Source: an uncultured Craurococcus sp.
GTDB taxonomy: Bacteria > Pseudomonadota > Alphaproteobacteria > Acetobacterales > Acetobacteraceae
Direction of reading: 5' to 3'
Assembly (NCBI GenBank): GCA_902805545.1
Contig: CADCTD010000170.1
Location: forward strand, 42,324-106,323
Length of the DNA stretch: 64,000 nucleotides
The notes beneath the pieces were generated by a model, which did no database searches, was not told the DNA's origin, and worked only from the letters and a program-made list of their open reading frames with translations. Each line of letters begins with the position of its first letter. The first letter of the stretch is position 1. Positions 10,269-18,659 of the stretch are shown here, in pieces. A program made the position numbers and the translations under genes.

Positions 10269-10292
10269 GGGGCCGGCCGAGCGGCCGGCCCC
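10269..10292. terminator. Stem-loop between aapJ and aapQ
   Basis: A 10-bp perfect stem (10269-10278 with 10283-10292) and a four-base loop follow the aapJ stop codon. Four T residues follow it on the plus strand only; on the minus strand the matching As precede it. In binding-protein operons such hairpins commonly hold up 3' decay so that the periplasmic protein is made in excess; that role is inferred here. Confidence 0.6.
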
Positions 10293-10299
10293 CTTTTGA

Positions 10300-11346
10300 T
10301 CAGCGGAAGGGCGGCGAGTACTGCAGCCCGCCGGTGGTCGTCCAGAGCGCGTTCGGCCCGCGCTGGATGCCGATCGGCTTCAGGTTGCGGTCGAAGGCCT
10401 CGCCGTAGTTGCCGACCGCCTTGAGCACGTTGACGGCCCAGAGGTTGTCGAGCGCGAGCATCTTGCCGAGCTCGCCGTTCCTGCCGAGGATGCGCTGCAC
10501 CTCCGGCCGCGGGTCGTTCGCCATCTGGTCGACATTGGCCTGGGTGATGCCGAACTCCTCGGCGCTCAGCAGCAGGTAATGCGTCCAGCGGACGATGTCG
10601 GCGAAGCGCGCATCGCCCTGCCGCACGCCGAGCGCCAGCGGCTCCTTGCTGATGACCTCGGGCAGGATGGCGTAGTCGTCCGGCTTCGGCTGCGCCGCGC
10701 GCGTGGCGGCGAGGCCGGAGACGTCCGTGGTGTAGGCATCGCACCGGCCGGCGACGAAGGCCCCGACGATCTCCTCGAGCCGCTCGATCACCACCGGGGT
10801 GAAGCGGACCCGGTTGGCCCGCGCCCAGTCGGCGAGGTTCAGCTCCGTCGTCGTGCCGGGCTGGACGCAGATGGTGGCGCCCTCCAGTTCCTTCGCCGAC
10901 TTCAGGCCGAGGCTGGTCTTCACCATGAAGCCCTGGCCGTCGAAGAAGTTGGTCGCGGCGAAGTCGAGGCCGAGCGCGGTGTCGCGCGACAGCGTCCAGG
11001 TCGTGTTGCGGGACAGCAGGTCCACCTCGCCCGACTGCAGCGCGGTGAAGCGCACCTGCGCCGTCGTCGGCACGTAGCGCACCTTGCTCGGGTCGCCGAA
11101 GATGGCGGCGGCCACGGCACGGCAGTAATCCACGTCGAAGCCGCGCCACACGCCCTGGCTGTCCGGCTGGGCGAAGCCGGCGAGGCCGGTATTCACGCCG
11201 CAGATCAGCTGCCCGCGGCCGCGGACCGCATCGAGGGTGTTGGCGGGTGCGGCCTGCTGGGCCTGGGCCAGGCCCGGCAGGGCCAGCGTCAGGCCGAGGG
11301 CAGCCATGCCCACAGCACGTTTCAAGAAAAGCCCGAATTGGGGCAT
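10300..11346 (-). CDS. aapJ: General L-amino acid ABC transporter, substrate-binding protein AapJ
   Basis: Periplasmic binding protein (348 residues) that delivers polar amino acids to AapQM. The signal peptide is clear: KRAVGMAALGLTLALPGLAQAQ, with cleavage expected after AQA. The mature protein opens with NTLDAVRGRGQLICGVNTGLAGF, the family pattern. The frame is open to 11460, but the ATG at 11346 gives a proper signal peptide and has a GGGAGACGGAG ribosome site in front. It leads the operon aapJQMP. A sigma-54 promoter match lies about 60 bp upstream. Confidence 0.95.
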   Translation of the reverse strand: MPQFGLFLKRAVGMAALGLTLALPGLAQAQQAAPANTLDAVRGRGQLICGVNTGLAGFAQPDSQGVWRGFDVDYCRAVAAAIFGDPSKVRYVPTTAQVRFTALQSGEVDLLSRNTTWTLSRDTALGLDFAATNFFDGQGFMVKTSLGLKSAKELEGATICVQPGTTTELNLADWARANRVRFTPVVIERLEEIVGAFVAGRCDAYTTDVSGLAATRAAQPKPDDYAILPEVISKEPLALGVRQGDARFADIVRWTHYLLLSAEEFGITQANVDQMANDPRPEVQRILGRNGELGKMLALDNLWAVNVLKAVGNYGEAFDRNLKPIGIQRGPNALWTTTGGLQYSPPFR

Positions 11347-11405
11347 CAACTCCGTCTCCCGTTCTGGACCCCCCTGTCTGGGGGCGGTCCGGTCCCTGCT
11401 TGTCC

Positions 11406-11421
11406 AGCAAATGTTGCGCCA
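11406..11421 (-). promoter_or_regulatory. Candidate sigma-54 promoter for aapJQMP
   Basis: On the minus strand this reads TGGCGCAACATTTGCT. It has the invariant GG and GC of the -24/-12 boxes at the correct 12-base register and differs from the TGGCACGNNNNTTGCW consensus at only two positions. Transcription would start near 11396, about 50 bases before the aapJ start codon. Nitrogen control of aap through NtrC and RpoN is known in rhizobia; extending it to this organism is inference. No clear NtrC box was seen. Confidence 0.6.
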
Positions 11422-11578
11422 CAGGGCGTTGTCGAGGCAACGCCTGACCGGGCGCCGCATCGCCGGACTGCGGCCGATAGCAGAGCGTCACGGAAATGCG
11501 AAGCAATCGGTTAAGGTTTACCGGCTCGCGAGGCGTAATTTGCCCAGATTCCGGGCGAAGCTTCAATCGCTGGGCGTA

Positions 11579-12253
11579 TTATCCCGCAATTGGTACTGCC
11601 GGCAGGGTAAGGCGCAGCCCATCCGCCGCCGCCTCGGCCGTGCCGCCGCTGTCCCGGGCGAGGCTCGCCAGGGCCTCCAGGGCCGGCAGCGCCATCCCTT
11701 CCGGATGCAGGACCGCGAGCGCGACGCTGGCGCCCTCCCGCTCCAGCACCAGGCGGAGGGCGCCGCCGCGCGGCATGGACCCTGAGGCCTGCTGGGCGGT
11801 GGCCAGCAGCGCATCCTCGAAGGCGGCGCGGTCGACCAGCACCGGCGGATCCTCCTCCGTCAGCTCGAGCTGGAGGGCGCCGCCGGTCGGCAGCAGGAGC
11901 AGCAGCAGCGGCTGCACGGCGCCGAGGATGCCCGACATCCGCAGCGGCGCGGTCTGGCCGACCGGGCGACGCAGCAGGCTGAGGATGGCGCGGGTCGAGC
12001 CCTCCAGCCGCTTCGCCGCCTCGTGGATGCGGTCGAGCTGGCGCTGCGGCCCGCCGTCCGCGGCGGTGCGCTTCAGCAGTTCGAGGTTGGCGAAGACGAC
12101 GGTCAGCAGGTTGTTGATGTCGTGCTGCACCGGCCGCGCCAGGGTGGCGACGCTGGCGAGGCGCTTCGCCTGGATCTCGGTGGCCGAATCGGCCGGGGTG
12201 GGGGGCTGGCCCGTCATGGGCCGTGATGTATCGCGGTTGTCCGCCGACTGCAT
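11579..12253 (-). CDS. Orphan histidine phosphotransfer / kinase-like protein
   Basis: A 224-residue soluble protein. Residues about 38-60 hold an H-box like that of hybrid sensor kinases (LARPVQHDINNLLTVV), followed by a helical dimerisation segment. The C-terminal half could be a degenerate HATPase fold, since it has hydrophobic strands but no recognisable N, G1 or G2 boxes. This recalls ChpT-type phosphotransferases, which keep a dimerisation domain with a decayed ATPase domain. A TTG at 12259 and ATG at 12211 are other possible starts. It lies 18 bp after the penicillin-binding protein gene on the same strand and is probably co-transcribed with it. No receiver or sensor domain is present. 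Confidence 0.65.
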   Translation of the reverse strand: MQSADNRDTSRPMTGQPPTPADSATEIQAKRLASVATLARPVQHDINNLLTVVFANLELLKRTAADGGPQRQLDRIHEAAKRLEGSTRAILSLLRRPVGQTAPLRMSGILGAVQPLLLLLLPTGGALQLELTEEDPPVLVDRAAFEDALLATAQQASGSMPRGGALRLVLEREGASVALAVLHPEGMALPALEALASLARDSGGTAEAAADGLRLTLPAVPIAG

Positions 12254-12271
12254 CCCCAATCGGGCCCCGAC

Positions 12272-14119
12272 CTAGGGTAATGCCTCCGCCACCTCGCGGA
12301 ACAGCCGGGCCGGGAGGGTGCCGCCGCGGACATCGTCCATCGGCCGGGCATCGTCATTGCCGAGCCAGACGCCGATCACCTGCCCGCCGGCCATGCCGAT
12401 GAACCAGGCATCGCGCGAATCCTGCGTCGTCCCGGTCTTGCCGGCGGCGCTGCGGCCCGGCACCGCCGCGGCGCGGCCGCTGCCGCGGGCGACCACGGCC
12501 TCCAGCATCCGCCGCAGCTCGGCCGTGTGCCCGGCGGCGATGACGCGGCGCGGGGCCTGGCGGATCATCGGCAGGGCGCGGCCGCCGGCGCTGGCGGCGG
12601 CGACGCCGAAGGGGGTGACGCGCATCCCACCATTGGCGATCGCGGCGTAGGCGGCGGCGAGGTCGAGCAGGCTGACCTCCCCGGTGCCCAGCGCCAGCGA
12701 GGCGTCCTTCGGGAAGCGGCCCGCGATGCCGAGGCGGGCGGCCATCTCCATGGCCCCCGTCGGCCCGCCGGCGCGGTAGAGCACGCGGACGGCGGCGGTG
12801 TTGACCGAGTTGGCCAGCGCCTCCTCCATGGTGATCTCGCCGCGGGCGCGCCAGGCGCCGTTGCCGGGCGACCAGCCGCCGAGGGTGAGCGGCAGGTCGG
12901 AGACGGCATCATCCGGCCGCATCCCCTGCTCCAGCGCCGCCAGGTAGTAGACCGGCTTGAAGGCGGAGCCGGGCTGCCGCCGCGCATCGGTCGCGCGGTT
13001 GAACTGGCTGCTGCGGTAGTCCCGCCCGCCGGCCATGGCGCGGACGGCGCCGCTCGCCGCCTCCAGCACGATGACGGCGCCCTGGGAGACGCCGGCCCGA
13101 GCCCCCGGCCCGGCGAGCAGCGCCTCCAGCCGCGCCTCCACCACCGCCTGCAGGCGGGTGTCGAGCGTGGCGCGGAGCGCGAGGTCGGCATTGCCGGGGA
13201 AGCTCTCGGCCAGGTCCTCCAGCGCCCAGTCGGCGAACCACCCGGCCTGACCGGCGCGCGGCGGCGGCAGGCGCATCCGGGCGAGCTCGGCCTCCATCTG
13301 GGCCTGGGTGATGGCGCGGGTGGCGACCATCGCCTCCAGCGCCTCGGCGGCGCGGGCGACGGCGAGGTCGGGCGAGGCGCGCGGGTTGAGGCGGGAGGGC
13401 GCCTTCGGCAGCCCGGCGAGCAGCGCCGATTGCCAGAGCTGGAGGCGCCGCGCCGGGACGCCGAAGAAGAGCCGCGCCGCCGCATCCACCCCATAGGCGC
13501 CGGCACCGAGATAGACGCGGTTGAGGTAGATCTCCATCAGCTGGTCCTTGCTGAAGCGGCGCTCCAGCCAGAGGGCCAGCAGGGCCTCCTGCACCTTGCG
13601 GCGGACACTCCGCTCCGGCGTCAGGAACAGGTTCTTGGCGAGCTGCTGGGTGAGGGTGGAGCCACCCTGCACCACCGCGCCGGCGCGCCAGTTGGCATGG
13701 GCCGCGCGGGCCATGCCCCAGGGGTCCACGCCGAAATGACTGCGGAAGCGGCGGTCCTCGACCGCCATCAGCGCGGCCGGGAGATGGGCGGGCAGGTCGC
13801 GCAGGCGGACGACCTCGCCATAGAGGTCGCCCTGATTGGCCAGCACCGTGCCATCCGCCGCCAGCAGGGTGACGGCGGGGCGGCGGGTGGCGGCGGGCAG
13901 GCTGTCCGGCCGCGGCAGGTCCCAGGCGAAGGCCAGCAGCAGCAGGGCGAGGGCGAGGGCACCCCAGATGGCGGCCAGCAGGGGCCAGCGCAGCCAGCGC
14001 CAGCCGCCGCGGCGCGCCGCACGGGAGGGGCTGGGGGGAGGTGCGGGGGCCGGGCGGAAGGCGGCAGCGGGCAGGGGGGATCCGCGCGGCCGCTTCCGGG
14101 CGGCCTGCGCCGGTAGCAT
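12272..14119 (-). CDS. Bifunctional penicillin-binding protein, PBP1 family
   Basis: Cell-wall synthase with a glycosyltransferase and a transpeptidase domain, anchored by one membrane segment. In the 615-residue product, a Pro/Arg-rich cytoplasmic tail is followed by the anchor (about residues 47-65), then the GT51 domain with EDRRFRSHFGVDP, QGGSTLTQQLAKNLFL and an RKVQEALLALWLE helix. The transpeptidase part has the SxxK motif GSAFKP, the SVN triad and KTGTTQD. At 615 residues it is short for class A PBPs, close to PBP1C/MtgA-PBP hybrids in lacking large extra domains. An upstream ATG at 14182 is also possible. Confidence 0.9.
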   Translation of the reverse strand: MLPAQAARKRPRGSPLPAAAFRPAPAPPPSPSRAARRGGWRWLRWPLLAAIWGALALALLLLAFAWDLPRPDSLPAATRRPAVTLLAADGTVLANQGDLYGEVVRLRDLPAHLPAALMAVEDRRFRSHFGVDPWGMARAAHANWRAGAVVQGGSTLTQQLAKNLFLTPERSVRRKVQEALLALWLERRFSKDQLMEIYLNRVYLGAGAYGVDAAARLFFGVPARRLQLWQSALLAGLPKAPSRLNPRASPDLAVARAAEALEAMVATRAITQAQMEAELARMRLPPPRAGQAGWFADWALEDLAESFPGNADLALRATLDTRLQAVVEARLEALLAGPGARAGVSQGAVIVLEAASGAVRAMAGGRDYRSSQFNRATDARRQPGSAFKPVYYLAALEQGMRPDDAVSDLPLTLGGWSPGNGAWRARGEITMEEALANSVNTAAVRVLYRAGGPTGAMEMAARLGIAGRFPKDASLALGTGEVSLLDLAAAYAAIANGGMRVTPFGVAAASAGGRALPMIRQAPRRVIAAGHTAELRRMLEAVVARGSGRAAAVPGRSAAGKTGTTQDSRDAWFIGMAGGQVIGVWLGNDDARPMDDVRGGTLPARLFREVAEALP

Positions 14120-14481
14120 GCGACGACGTATAGACCTCTCACGAAGGCTGGCGAAAGGGCGGCCTCGGGGCCGGTTGGTCATCGGGCGGTTCCCGCGCCT
14201 CAGGATGCGACGCGTCAGGCAGCCAACTCCTCGGTCGGGTTGAGGTCCCAAGCGAGGCGTGAGGATCGGAGGGGATAAGCCCCGTGTCCGGGGCGCATCT
14301 GGGAGACGGATCCAACGCTGCCTCCCTATGCGTGACACGCAGGAGGCACGGAGCCTTATTGTTGCAAATTCACAACAAAACCAACAACTCCGGCACTTGT
14401 CCTACTGCGATCGTGTGTGAGTCTTCACACAACTAAAGGTGGAGAAACATTCTGCCTCCATATAGAAGTCGGAATCAAGAA
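14120..14481. promoter_or_regulatory. Divergent control region between the PBP and XRE genes
   Basis: About 360 bp without a gene. The part at 14350-14470 is clearly AT-richer than the surroundings. It contains two inverted repeats: TTGTTG/CAACAA at 14359-14364 and 14373-14378, and TGTGTGA/TCACACA at 14414-14420 and 14425-14431. They could be operators for the adjacent XRE protein. No convincing -35/-10 pair was found in either direction. The PBP reading frame can extend to 14338 but looks non-coding there. Confidence 0.45.
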
Positions 14482-14895
14482 GTGGCCCAAGCCTCAGCCG
14501 TGACCGACATGCCGATGTCTCGCCTCATCACCTGGCCCGCACGGGATGCGGGACCGATGCATCCGCGCCTCAAGCAGGCGCGGCTCGAGGCCGGCGTTAC
14601 CCTGGCCCAGATGGGCCGGGCGCTCGGCGTCAGCCCGCAACAAGTCCTCAAATACGAGACCGGGCAGAACCGCCTCTGCGCCACGCGTCTCCCCGCCTGG
14701 GCGGTGACCTGCGGGGTGGCGGTGGATGACCTCCTCGGCCATGGCGGCGAGGTGCTGCAGGGCGCGCTCGGCGAGGGAGTGTCGAGCCTGGTGCAGGCCT
14801 ATACCTCCATCACCGATGCCGGGGTCCGGCAGGCGCTGGTCGAGACGGCCCGGGCGCTCGCCGAGGCGGACAGGCATCGGCGGGGCGGGCGCTAG
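14482..14895 (+). CDS. XRE-family helix-turn-helix regulator
   Basis: A 137-residue DNA-binding protein. The Xre-type helix-turn-helix spans about residues 28-85: RLKQARLEAGVTLAQMGRALGV, then SPQQVLKYETGQNRL. The C-terminal part is helical and could mediate dimerisation. The frame begins at a GTG (14482); ATGs at 14509, 14515 and 14557 are alternatives, and only the last is needed for the domain. The TAG stop codon is part of the 107-bp intergenic repeat that follows. Upstream inverted repeats suggest self-regulation. Its targets are unknown. Confidence 0.8.
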   Translation: MAQASAVTDMPMSRLITWPARDAGPMHPRLKQARLEAGVTLAQMGRALGVSPQQVLKYETGQNRLCATRLPAWAVTCGVAVDDLLGHGGEVLQGALGEGVSSLVQAYTSITDAGVRQALVETARALAEADRHRRGGR

Positions 14896-14998
14896 AGCAA
14901 ACTCCCATCAGGTGGAGGCACCTGATCGGAGGCATTCGCTCGGCCAAACAACAGGCTGAGCGGGTTCATTGAGCCACGCCGAACGGAAGCCGCCCTAG
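14892..14998 (+). repeat. MITE-like intergenic element, copy A
   Basis: A 107-bp element bounded by CTAG on both sides. It holds a 13-bp inverted repeat with one mismatch (14902-14914 with 14919-14931) and degenerate terminal inverted repeats of the form AGCRRRYTCCGWTC. The left CTAG contains the TAG stop codon of the XRE gene. Two more copies occur at 20738-20845 and 44811-44918. Confidence 0.8.
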
Positions 14999-15129
14999 GC
15001 AAAGATCCGCGATCGCCGGACCGCGGGTCATGGTCCGGCTCGCCGTCGTGCCGCGTGATACACGCCGCCGGTCGTCCCAGCCCCCGGCGGCCACGCTCCG
15101 GCTTCCCTGCCGGGAAAGGTCGGCATCCG

Positions 15130-16977
15130 TCAGCTTCTCTCGGAGCCGGTCTCGAAGTTCAGCACCAGCTCATGGATGCGGGCCGGGTCGGATTGCTCCA
15201 TCACGCGACGGGCGAAGCGGGCGCAATCGGCTATGTCGAGCGCGCGCACGGCCTGCTTCACCCGCGGGATGGCGCTGGCGTTCATCGACAGGCAGCGGAT
15301 GCCGAGACCCAGCAGCAGCGGCACCAGCCGCGGGTTGCCCGCCATCTCGCCGCAGATGGAGACGGGCATGCGCAGCCGCAGCGCCGCTTCGGTCGCGAAT
15401 TGCATGAGGCGCAGCACGGCCGGGTGCAGGCTGTCATAGAGATGGCTGACCTCCGCTTCGGAGCGATCCACCGCCAGGGTGTACATGGCGAGGTCGTTGG
15501 TGCCGATGGCGAAGAAATCCGCCTCGAGCGCGATGGCGTCGGCGGCAAGCGCCGCACCGGGCGTTTCGATCATCACGCCCAGCTCGGGCAGCTTGTCGGG
15601 CAGGGCGACGCCCTTGCGGCGCAGGCGGCGCGCGACGCGCTCATAGATCTCGCGGGCGGCCTGCACCTCGGACGGGTTGGTCACCATCGGCAGGAGGATG
15701 CGCACCTTGCCGCGCTCCGCGACGCGGAGGATGGCGGCGAACTGCGCCTCCAGCAGCTCCGGCCGCTTCAGCAGCAGGCGGAGGCCCCGCAGCCCCAGCG
15801 CCGGGTTGGGGCCGGAATGCGTCGGCGCCACGCCCTCGCTCAGCGCCTGCATGTCCTTCTCGCCGCCCCAGTCGAGCACGCGGATGGTGACGGGGTCGCC
15901 GCCCATGGCGTCCACCACCTGGGTATAGGCAATGAGCTGGGCCTCCTCGTCGGGAAGGTCCTCGCGGTTCATGAAGAGGAACTCGGTGCGCAGCAGGCCG
16001 ATGCCCTGGGCGCCGGCCTGGGCGATCAGCGGCAGCTCGGCCGGGATCTCGAGATTGGCCTGCAGCTCGACCAGCTCGCCATCGGTGGTGATGGCGGGCA
16101 GGCGGCGGAGCTTGGCCAGCTTCGTCCGCTCCTTGGCGAAGGCGGCGAGCGAGGCGCGGCCCTTGTCGAGCGCCTTCTCGCCGGGGCGCAGCACGATGGT
16201 GCCGGCGGCGCCGTCGAGCACCGCCATGTCGCCGCGCTCGGCGCTCTCGCTGAGGCCGGTCACGCCGAGGATGGCAGGAATGCCGAGGGCACGGAGCATG
16301 ATCGCCGTGTGGCCATCGGCGCCGCCCTCATCTGTCGCGACGCCGGCGATGCGGGTGGGGTCGAGCAGGGCGGCATCGGACGGCGTCAGTTCCTCGGCGA
16401 CGAGGATGGCGCCCTCGGGGACGCCCTTCAGGCTGCGGAAGGGCGTCGAGGTCAGGTTGCGGGTCAGGCGGCGGGCGATCTCGCGCACCTCGCCGGCGCG
16501 GCGCTGCAGGCCGGGCTTGTCGTCGTCGCGGGCGGCGAGGATCAACGCGGCGATCGACTCCGCCTCGTCCTGCACGGCGGTCTCGGCGGCGAGCAGCTCG
16601 GTCTCGATGCGCTTGCGGGCGCCGCGCAGCAGGCGGGAATTGCCGAGCATCAGCACATAGGCGTCGAGCAGCGGCGCCAGCTCCTCCTGCGCCTCCTCGG
16701 GCAGGACGGAGAGGCGCGTCTTCAGCTTGCCGAGCTGCTTGCGGGAGAGGCTGACGGCCTCCGCCAGCCGGGCCTTCTCCGCCTCGGCCTGCTCGGGCGC
16801 GATGCCGCGGCGCGGCGCCTCGGTCGGCACCTCGGTGGTGTCGAAGACCATGCCGATGGCGATGCCCGGGGAGACCGGGATGCCGCGGATGGCGTGCTCG
16901 CGGCCGCGGCGGGGGCCCGGCTTGCGGAGGATGTCGGCCGGCTTCGCCTCGGACCGGTCGCCCCGCTCAGTCTTCAT
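15130..16977 (-). CDS. ptsI: PTS phosphoenolpyruvate-protein phosphotransferase (Enzyme I)
   Basis: Cytoplasmic enzyme that takes phosphate from phosphoenolpyruvate and passes it to HPr. The 615-residue product has the phospho-His loop GGADGHTAIMLRALGIPAILG, the PEP-binding LLRTEFLFMNRE segment, and the C-terminal signature around IGTNDLAMYTLAVDR and SICGEMAGN. There is no N-terminal GAF domain, so this is the ordinary EI type and not PtsP. It overlaps the HPr gene by a few bases and is the last gene of the hprK-rapZ-EIIA-HPr-EI operon. With no sugar permease nearby, the relay is likely regulatory. Confidence 0.95.
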   Translation of the reverse strand: MKTERGDRSEAKPADILRKPGPRRGREHAIRGIPVSPGIAIGMVFDTTEVPTEAPRRGIAPEQAEAEKARLAEAVSLSRKQLGKLKTRLSVLPEEAQEELAPLLDAYVLMLGNSRLLRGARKRIETELLAAETAVQDEAESIAALILAARDDDKPGLQRRAGEVREIARRLTRNLTSTPFRSLKGVPEGAILVAEELTPSDAALLDPTRIAGVATDEGGADGHTAIMLRALGIPAILGVTGLSESAERGDMAVLDGAAGTIVLRPGEKALDKGRASLAAFAKERTKLAKLRRLPAITTDGELVELQANLEIPAELPLIAQAGAQGIGLLRTEFLFMNREDLPDEEAQLIAYTQVVDAMGGDPVTIRVLDWGGEKDMQALSEGVAPTHSGPNPALGLRGLRLLLKRPELLEAQFAAILRVAERGKVRILLPMVTNPSEVQAAREIYERVARRLRRKGVALPDKLPELGVMIETPGAALAADAIALEADFFAIGTNDLAMYTLAVDRSEAEVSHLYDSLHPAVLRLMQFATEAALRLRMPVSICGEMAGNPRLVPLLLGLGIRCLSMNASAIPRVKQAVRALDIADCARFARRVMEQSDPARIHELVLNFETGSERS

Positions 16978-17290
16978 GGAAGCCGGCTTCGACCAGGCCG
17001 GCGACTGCATCCAGCGCCTCCCGTGCGTCCCAGCCCTCGGCCTCGATGGTGACCTTGCTGCCCTGGCCGGCGCCCAGCATCATCAGCCCCATGATGGAGC
17101 AGGCCGGCACCCTCTGCCCGTCGCGGGAGACGCTGAGGCAGGCGGAGTAGCGCTCGGCCAGCGTCACCAGCTTGGCAGCGGCGCGCGCATGCAGGCCGCG
17201 GCTGTTGCGGATGGTGATGCACTGGCGCAGCACGAGCTCCCCGCCGCCGGAGGAGGTCTCGGTGCCGGTTTCGCTGCTGGTCTGGCTCAT
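16967..17290 (-). CDS. ptsH: Phosphocarrier protein HPr
   Basis: Small carrier (107 residues) that receives phosphate from Enzyme I on a histidine and can be phosphorylated on a serine by HPr kinase. The active His lies in RGLHARAAAK (residue 34), and the regulatory Ser is residue 65 in CSIMGLMMLGAGQG. A Ser/Thr/Glu-rich tail of about 18 residues precedes the normal HPr fold. The ATG at 17290 overlaps the EIIA stop codon. Confidence 0.95.
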   Translation of the reverse strand: MSQTSSETGTETSSGGGELVLRQCITIRNSRGLHARAAAKLVTLAERYSACLSVSRDGQRVPACSIMGLMMLGAGQGSKVTIEAEGWDAREALDAVAGLVEAGFHED

Positions 17291-17733
17291 GGCTTGTTCC
17301 CACCATTCCCATTGGCGCCCCCGTTGACCCGGGCGATCCCGTTCGGGATGTCGCCCGCGGCGGCGATGTACTTGCGGCCGGCGGCGGCGGCATGGTCCAC
17401 CGCCTCGGCCAGGGGTTCCGACGAGCGGATCTTGGCGAGCTTCACCAGCAGGGGAAGGTTCACCCCTGCGATGACCTCGACATGGTTGTGGTCGGCGAGC
17501 GAGACGGCGAGGTTGCAGGGGGTGCCGCCCATGATGTCGGTCAGCACCACCACGCCATCGCCCTGCTCGACCGCCGCGATGCTCTCGCGGATGTCCTGCC
17601 GGCGGCGCTCCATGTCGTCCTCGGGGCCGATGCAGACGGTCGCGACCGCGCGCTGCGGCCCGACCACATGTTCCATGGCGAGGCGGAGCTCGTCGGCCAG
17701 CCGGCCATGGGTAACCAGGACCAATCCGATCAT
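17287..17733 (-). CDS. PTS EIIA component, mannose/fructose type
   Basis: EIIA of the ManX family, 148 residues. The start MIGLVLVTHGRLADELR carries the phospho-His at residue 9, and LTDIMGGTPCNLA is the conserved loop of the fold. The Gly/Asn-rich end (VNGGANGNGGN) is probably a flexible tail. No EIIB, EIIC or EIID gene is present in the operon, so it probably has a regulatory target instead of feeding a permease. It overlaps both neighbours. Confidence 0.93.
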   Translation of the reverse strand: MIGLVLVTHGRLADELRLAMEHVVGPQRAVATVCIGPEDDMERRRQDIRESIAAVEQGDGVVVLTDIMGGTPCNLAVSLADHNHVEVIAGVNLPLLVKLAKIRSSEPLAEAVDHAAAAGRKYIAAAGDIPNGIARVNGGANGNGGNKP

Positions 17734-18659
17734 GGGGACGGTGAAAGGGCCTCCCGACCCCCTGAATGGGCTTCCGGCGCGGCCTTGTGACGTGCCGCCT
17801 CGTCCAGTTCGCGATGCGTGACATCCGCACGCCAGCCCAGGACACGAAGATGGTCAGCCAGACGCTCGGCGACAAGGACCGAGCGGTGCCGGCCCCCGGT
17901 GCAGCCGAGCGCGACCGTGAGGTACTTCTTGCCCTCGGCCACGTAGCGCGGCAAGAGCGGATCGACGAAGCCAACGAGCCGGCTCCAGAAGCCGGGGAAG
18001 TCCGGGTCCGCCTCGACATAGGCGGCGACGGGCGCGTCGCGGCCGGTCTGCGGCTTCAGCTCCGGCACGTAATGCGGGTTGCGCAGGAAGCGCACGTCGA
18101 AGACCAGGTCCGCCTCGCGCGGCAGGCCGCGGGGGAAGGCGAAGGACTGGACGTGGATGAGCAGGCCGGGCGCGCCCTCGCGGCGGAAGCGGCGCTCGAT
18201 CATCTGGCGGAGCGCGGGCAGCGGCAGGTCGGAGGTGTCGACCACCATGTCGGCGGCATCGCGCAGCGGGGCCATCAGCGCCTGCTCGCGGGCGATGCCG
18301 TCGGCGACGCGGCTGCCCAGCGATCCGCCGGGGGCGAGCGGATGGCGGCGCCGCGTCTCGCTGTAGCGGCGGAGCAGGACGGCATCCTCGGCCGTCGCGT
18401 AGACCAGGGTGACGGCGATGTCGGGGCGGAGGCGGAGGCGGGCGAGGGTGCGGAGCACCCCCTCCGGGTCGAAGCCGCGGCTGCGGGTGTCGACGCCGGC
18501 CGCCAGCGGCAGGTCGCCGTCGCCCACCAGCTCCTCGAGCAGGTCGAGGGGCGGGTTGTCGACGGTCTCGAAGCCGAGGTCTTCCAGATGGCGGAGGATG
18601 GAGGCGCGGCCCGCACCCGACAGCCCCGTGACGAGGACGACCGGGCGCGCGGCCATCAT
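17730..18659 (-). CDS. rapZ: RapZ-family nucleotide-binding protein
   Basis: RapZ proteins bind small RNAs or nucleotide-sugar metabolites in enterobacteria and sit next to PTS regulatory genes in many proteobacteria. The 309-residue product has the conserved N-terminal fold, the middle motif DVRFLRNPHYVPELKP and the C-terminal signature CTGGRHRSVLVAERLADHL. The P-loop reads GLSGAGRAS: the usual Lys and Ser/Thr are Arg18 and Ala19, so ATP hydrolysis may be lost. The start codon overlaps the end of hprK. Its partner in this organism is unknown. Confidence 0.92.
   Translation of the reverse strand: MMAARPVVLVTGLSGAGRASILRHLEDLGFETVDNPPLDLLEELVGDGDLPLAAGVDTRSRGFDPEGVLRTLARLRLRPDIAVTLVYATAEDAVLLRRYSETRRRHPLAPGGSLGSRVADGIAREQALMAPLRDAADMVVDTSDLPLPALRQMIERRFRREGAPGLLIHVQSFAFPRGLPREADLVFDVRFLRNPHYVPELKPQTGRDAPVAAYVEADPDFPGFWSRLVGFVDPLLPRYVAEGKKYLTVALGCTGGRHRSVLVAERLADHLRVLGWRADVTHRELDEAARHKAAPEAHSGGREALSPSP

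Noticed and set aside
7611..10424. 937-residue plus-strand frame
   Set aside because: Antisense to aapP, aapM and aapQ, which are well-conserved proteins.
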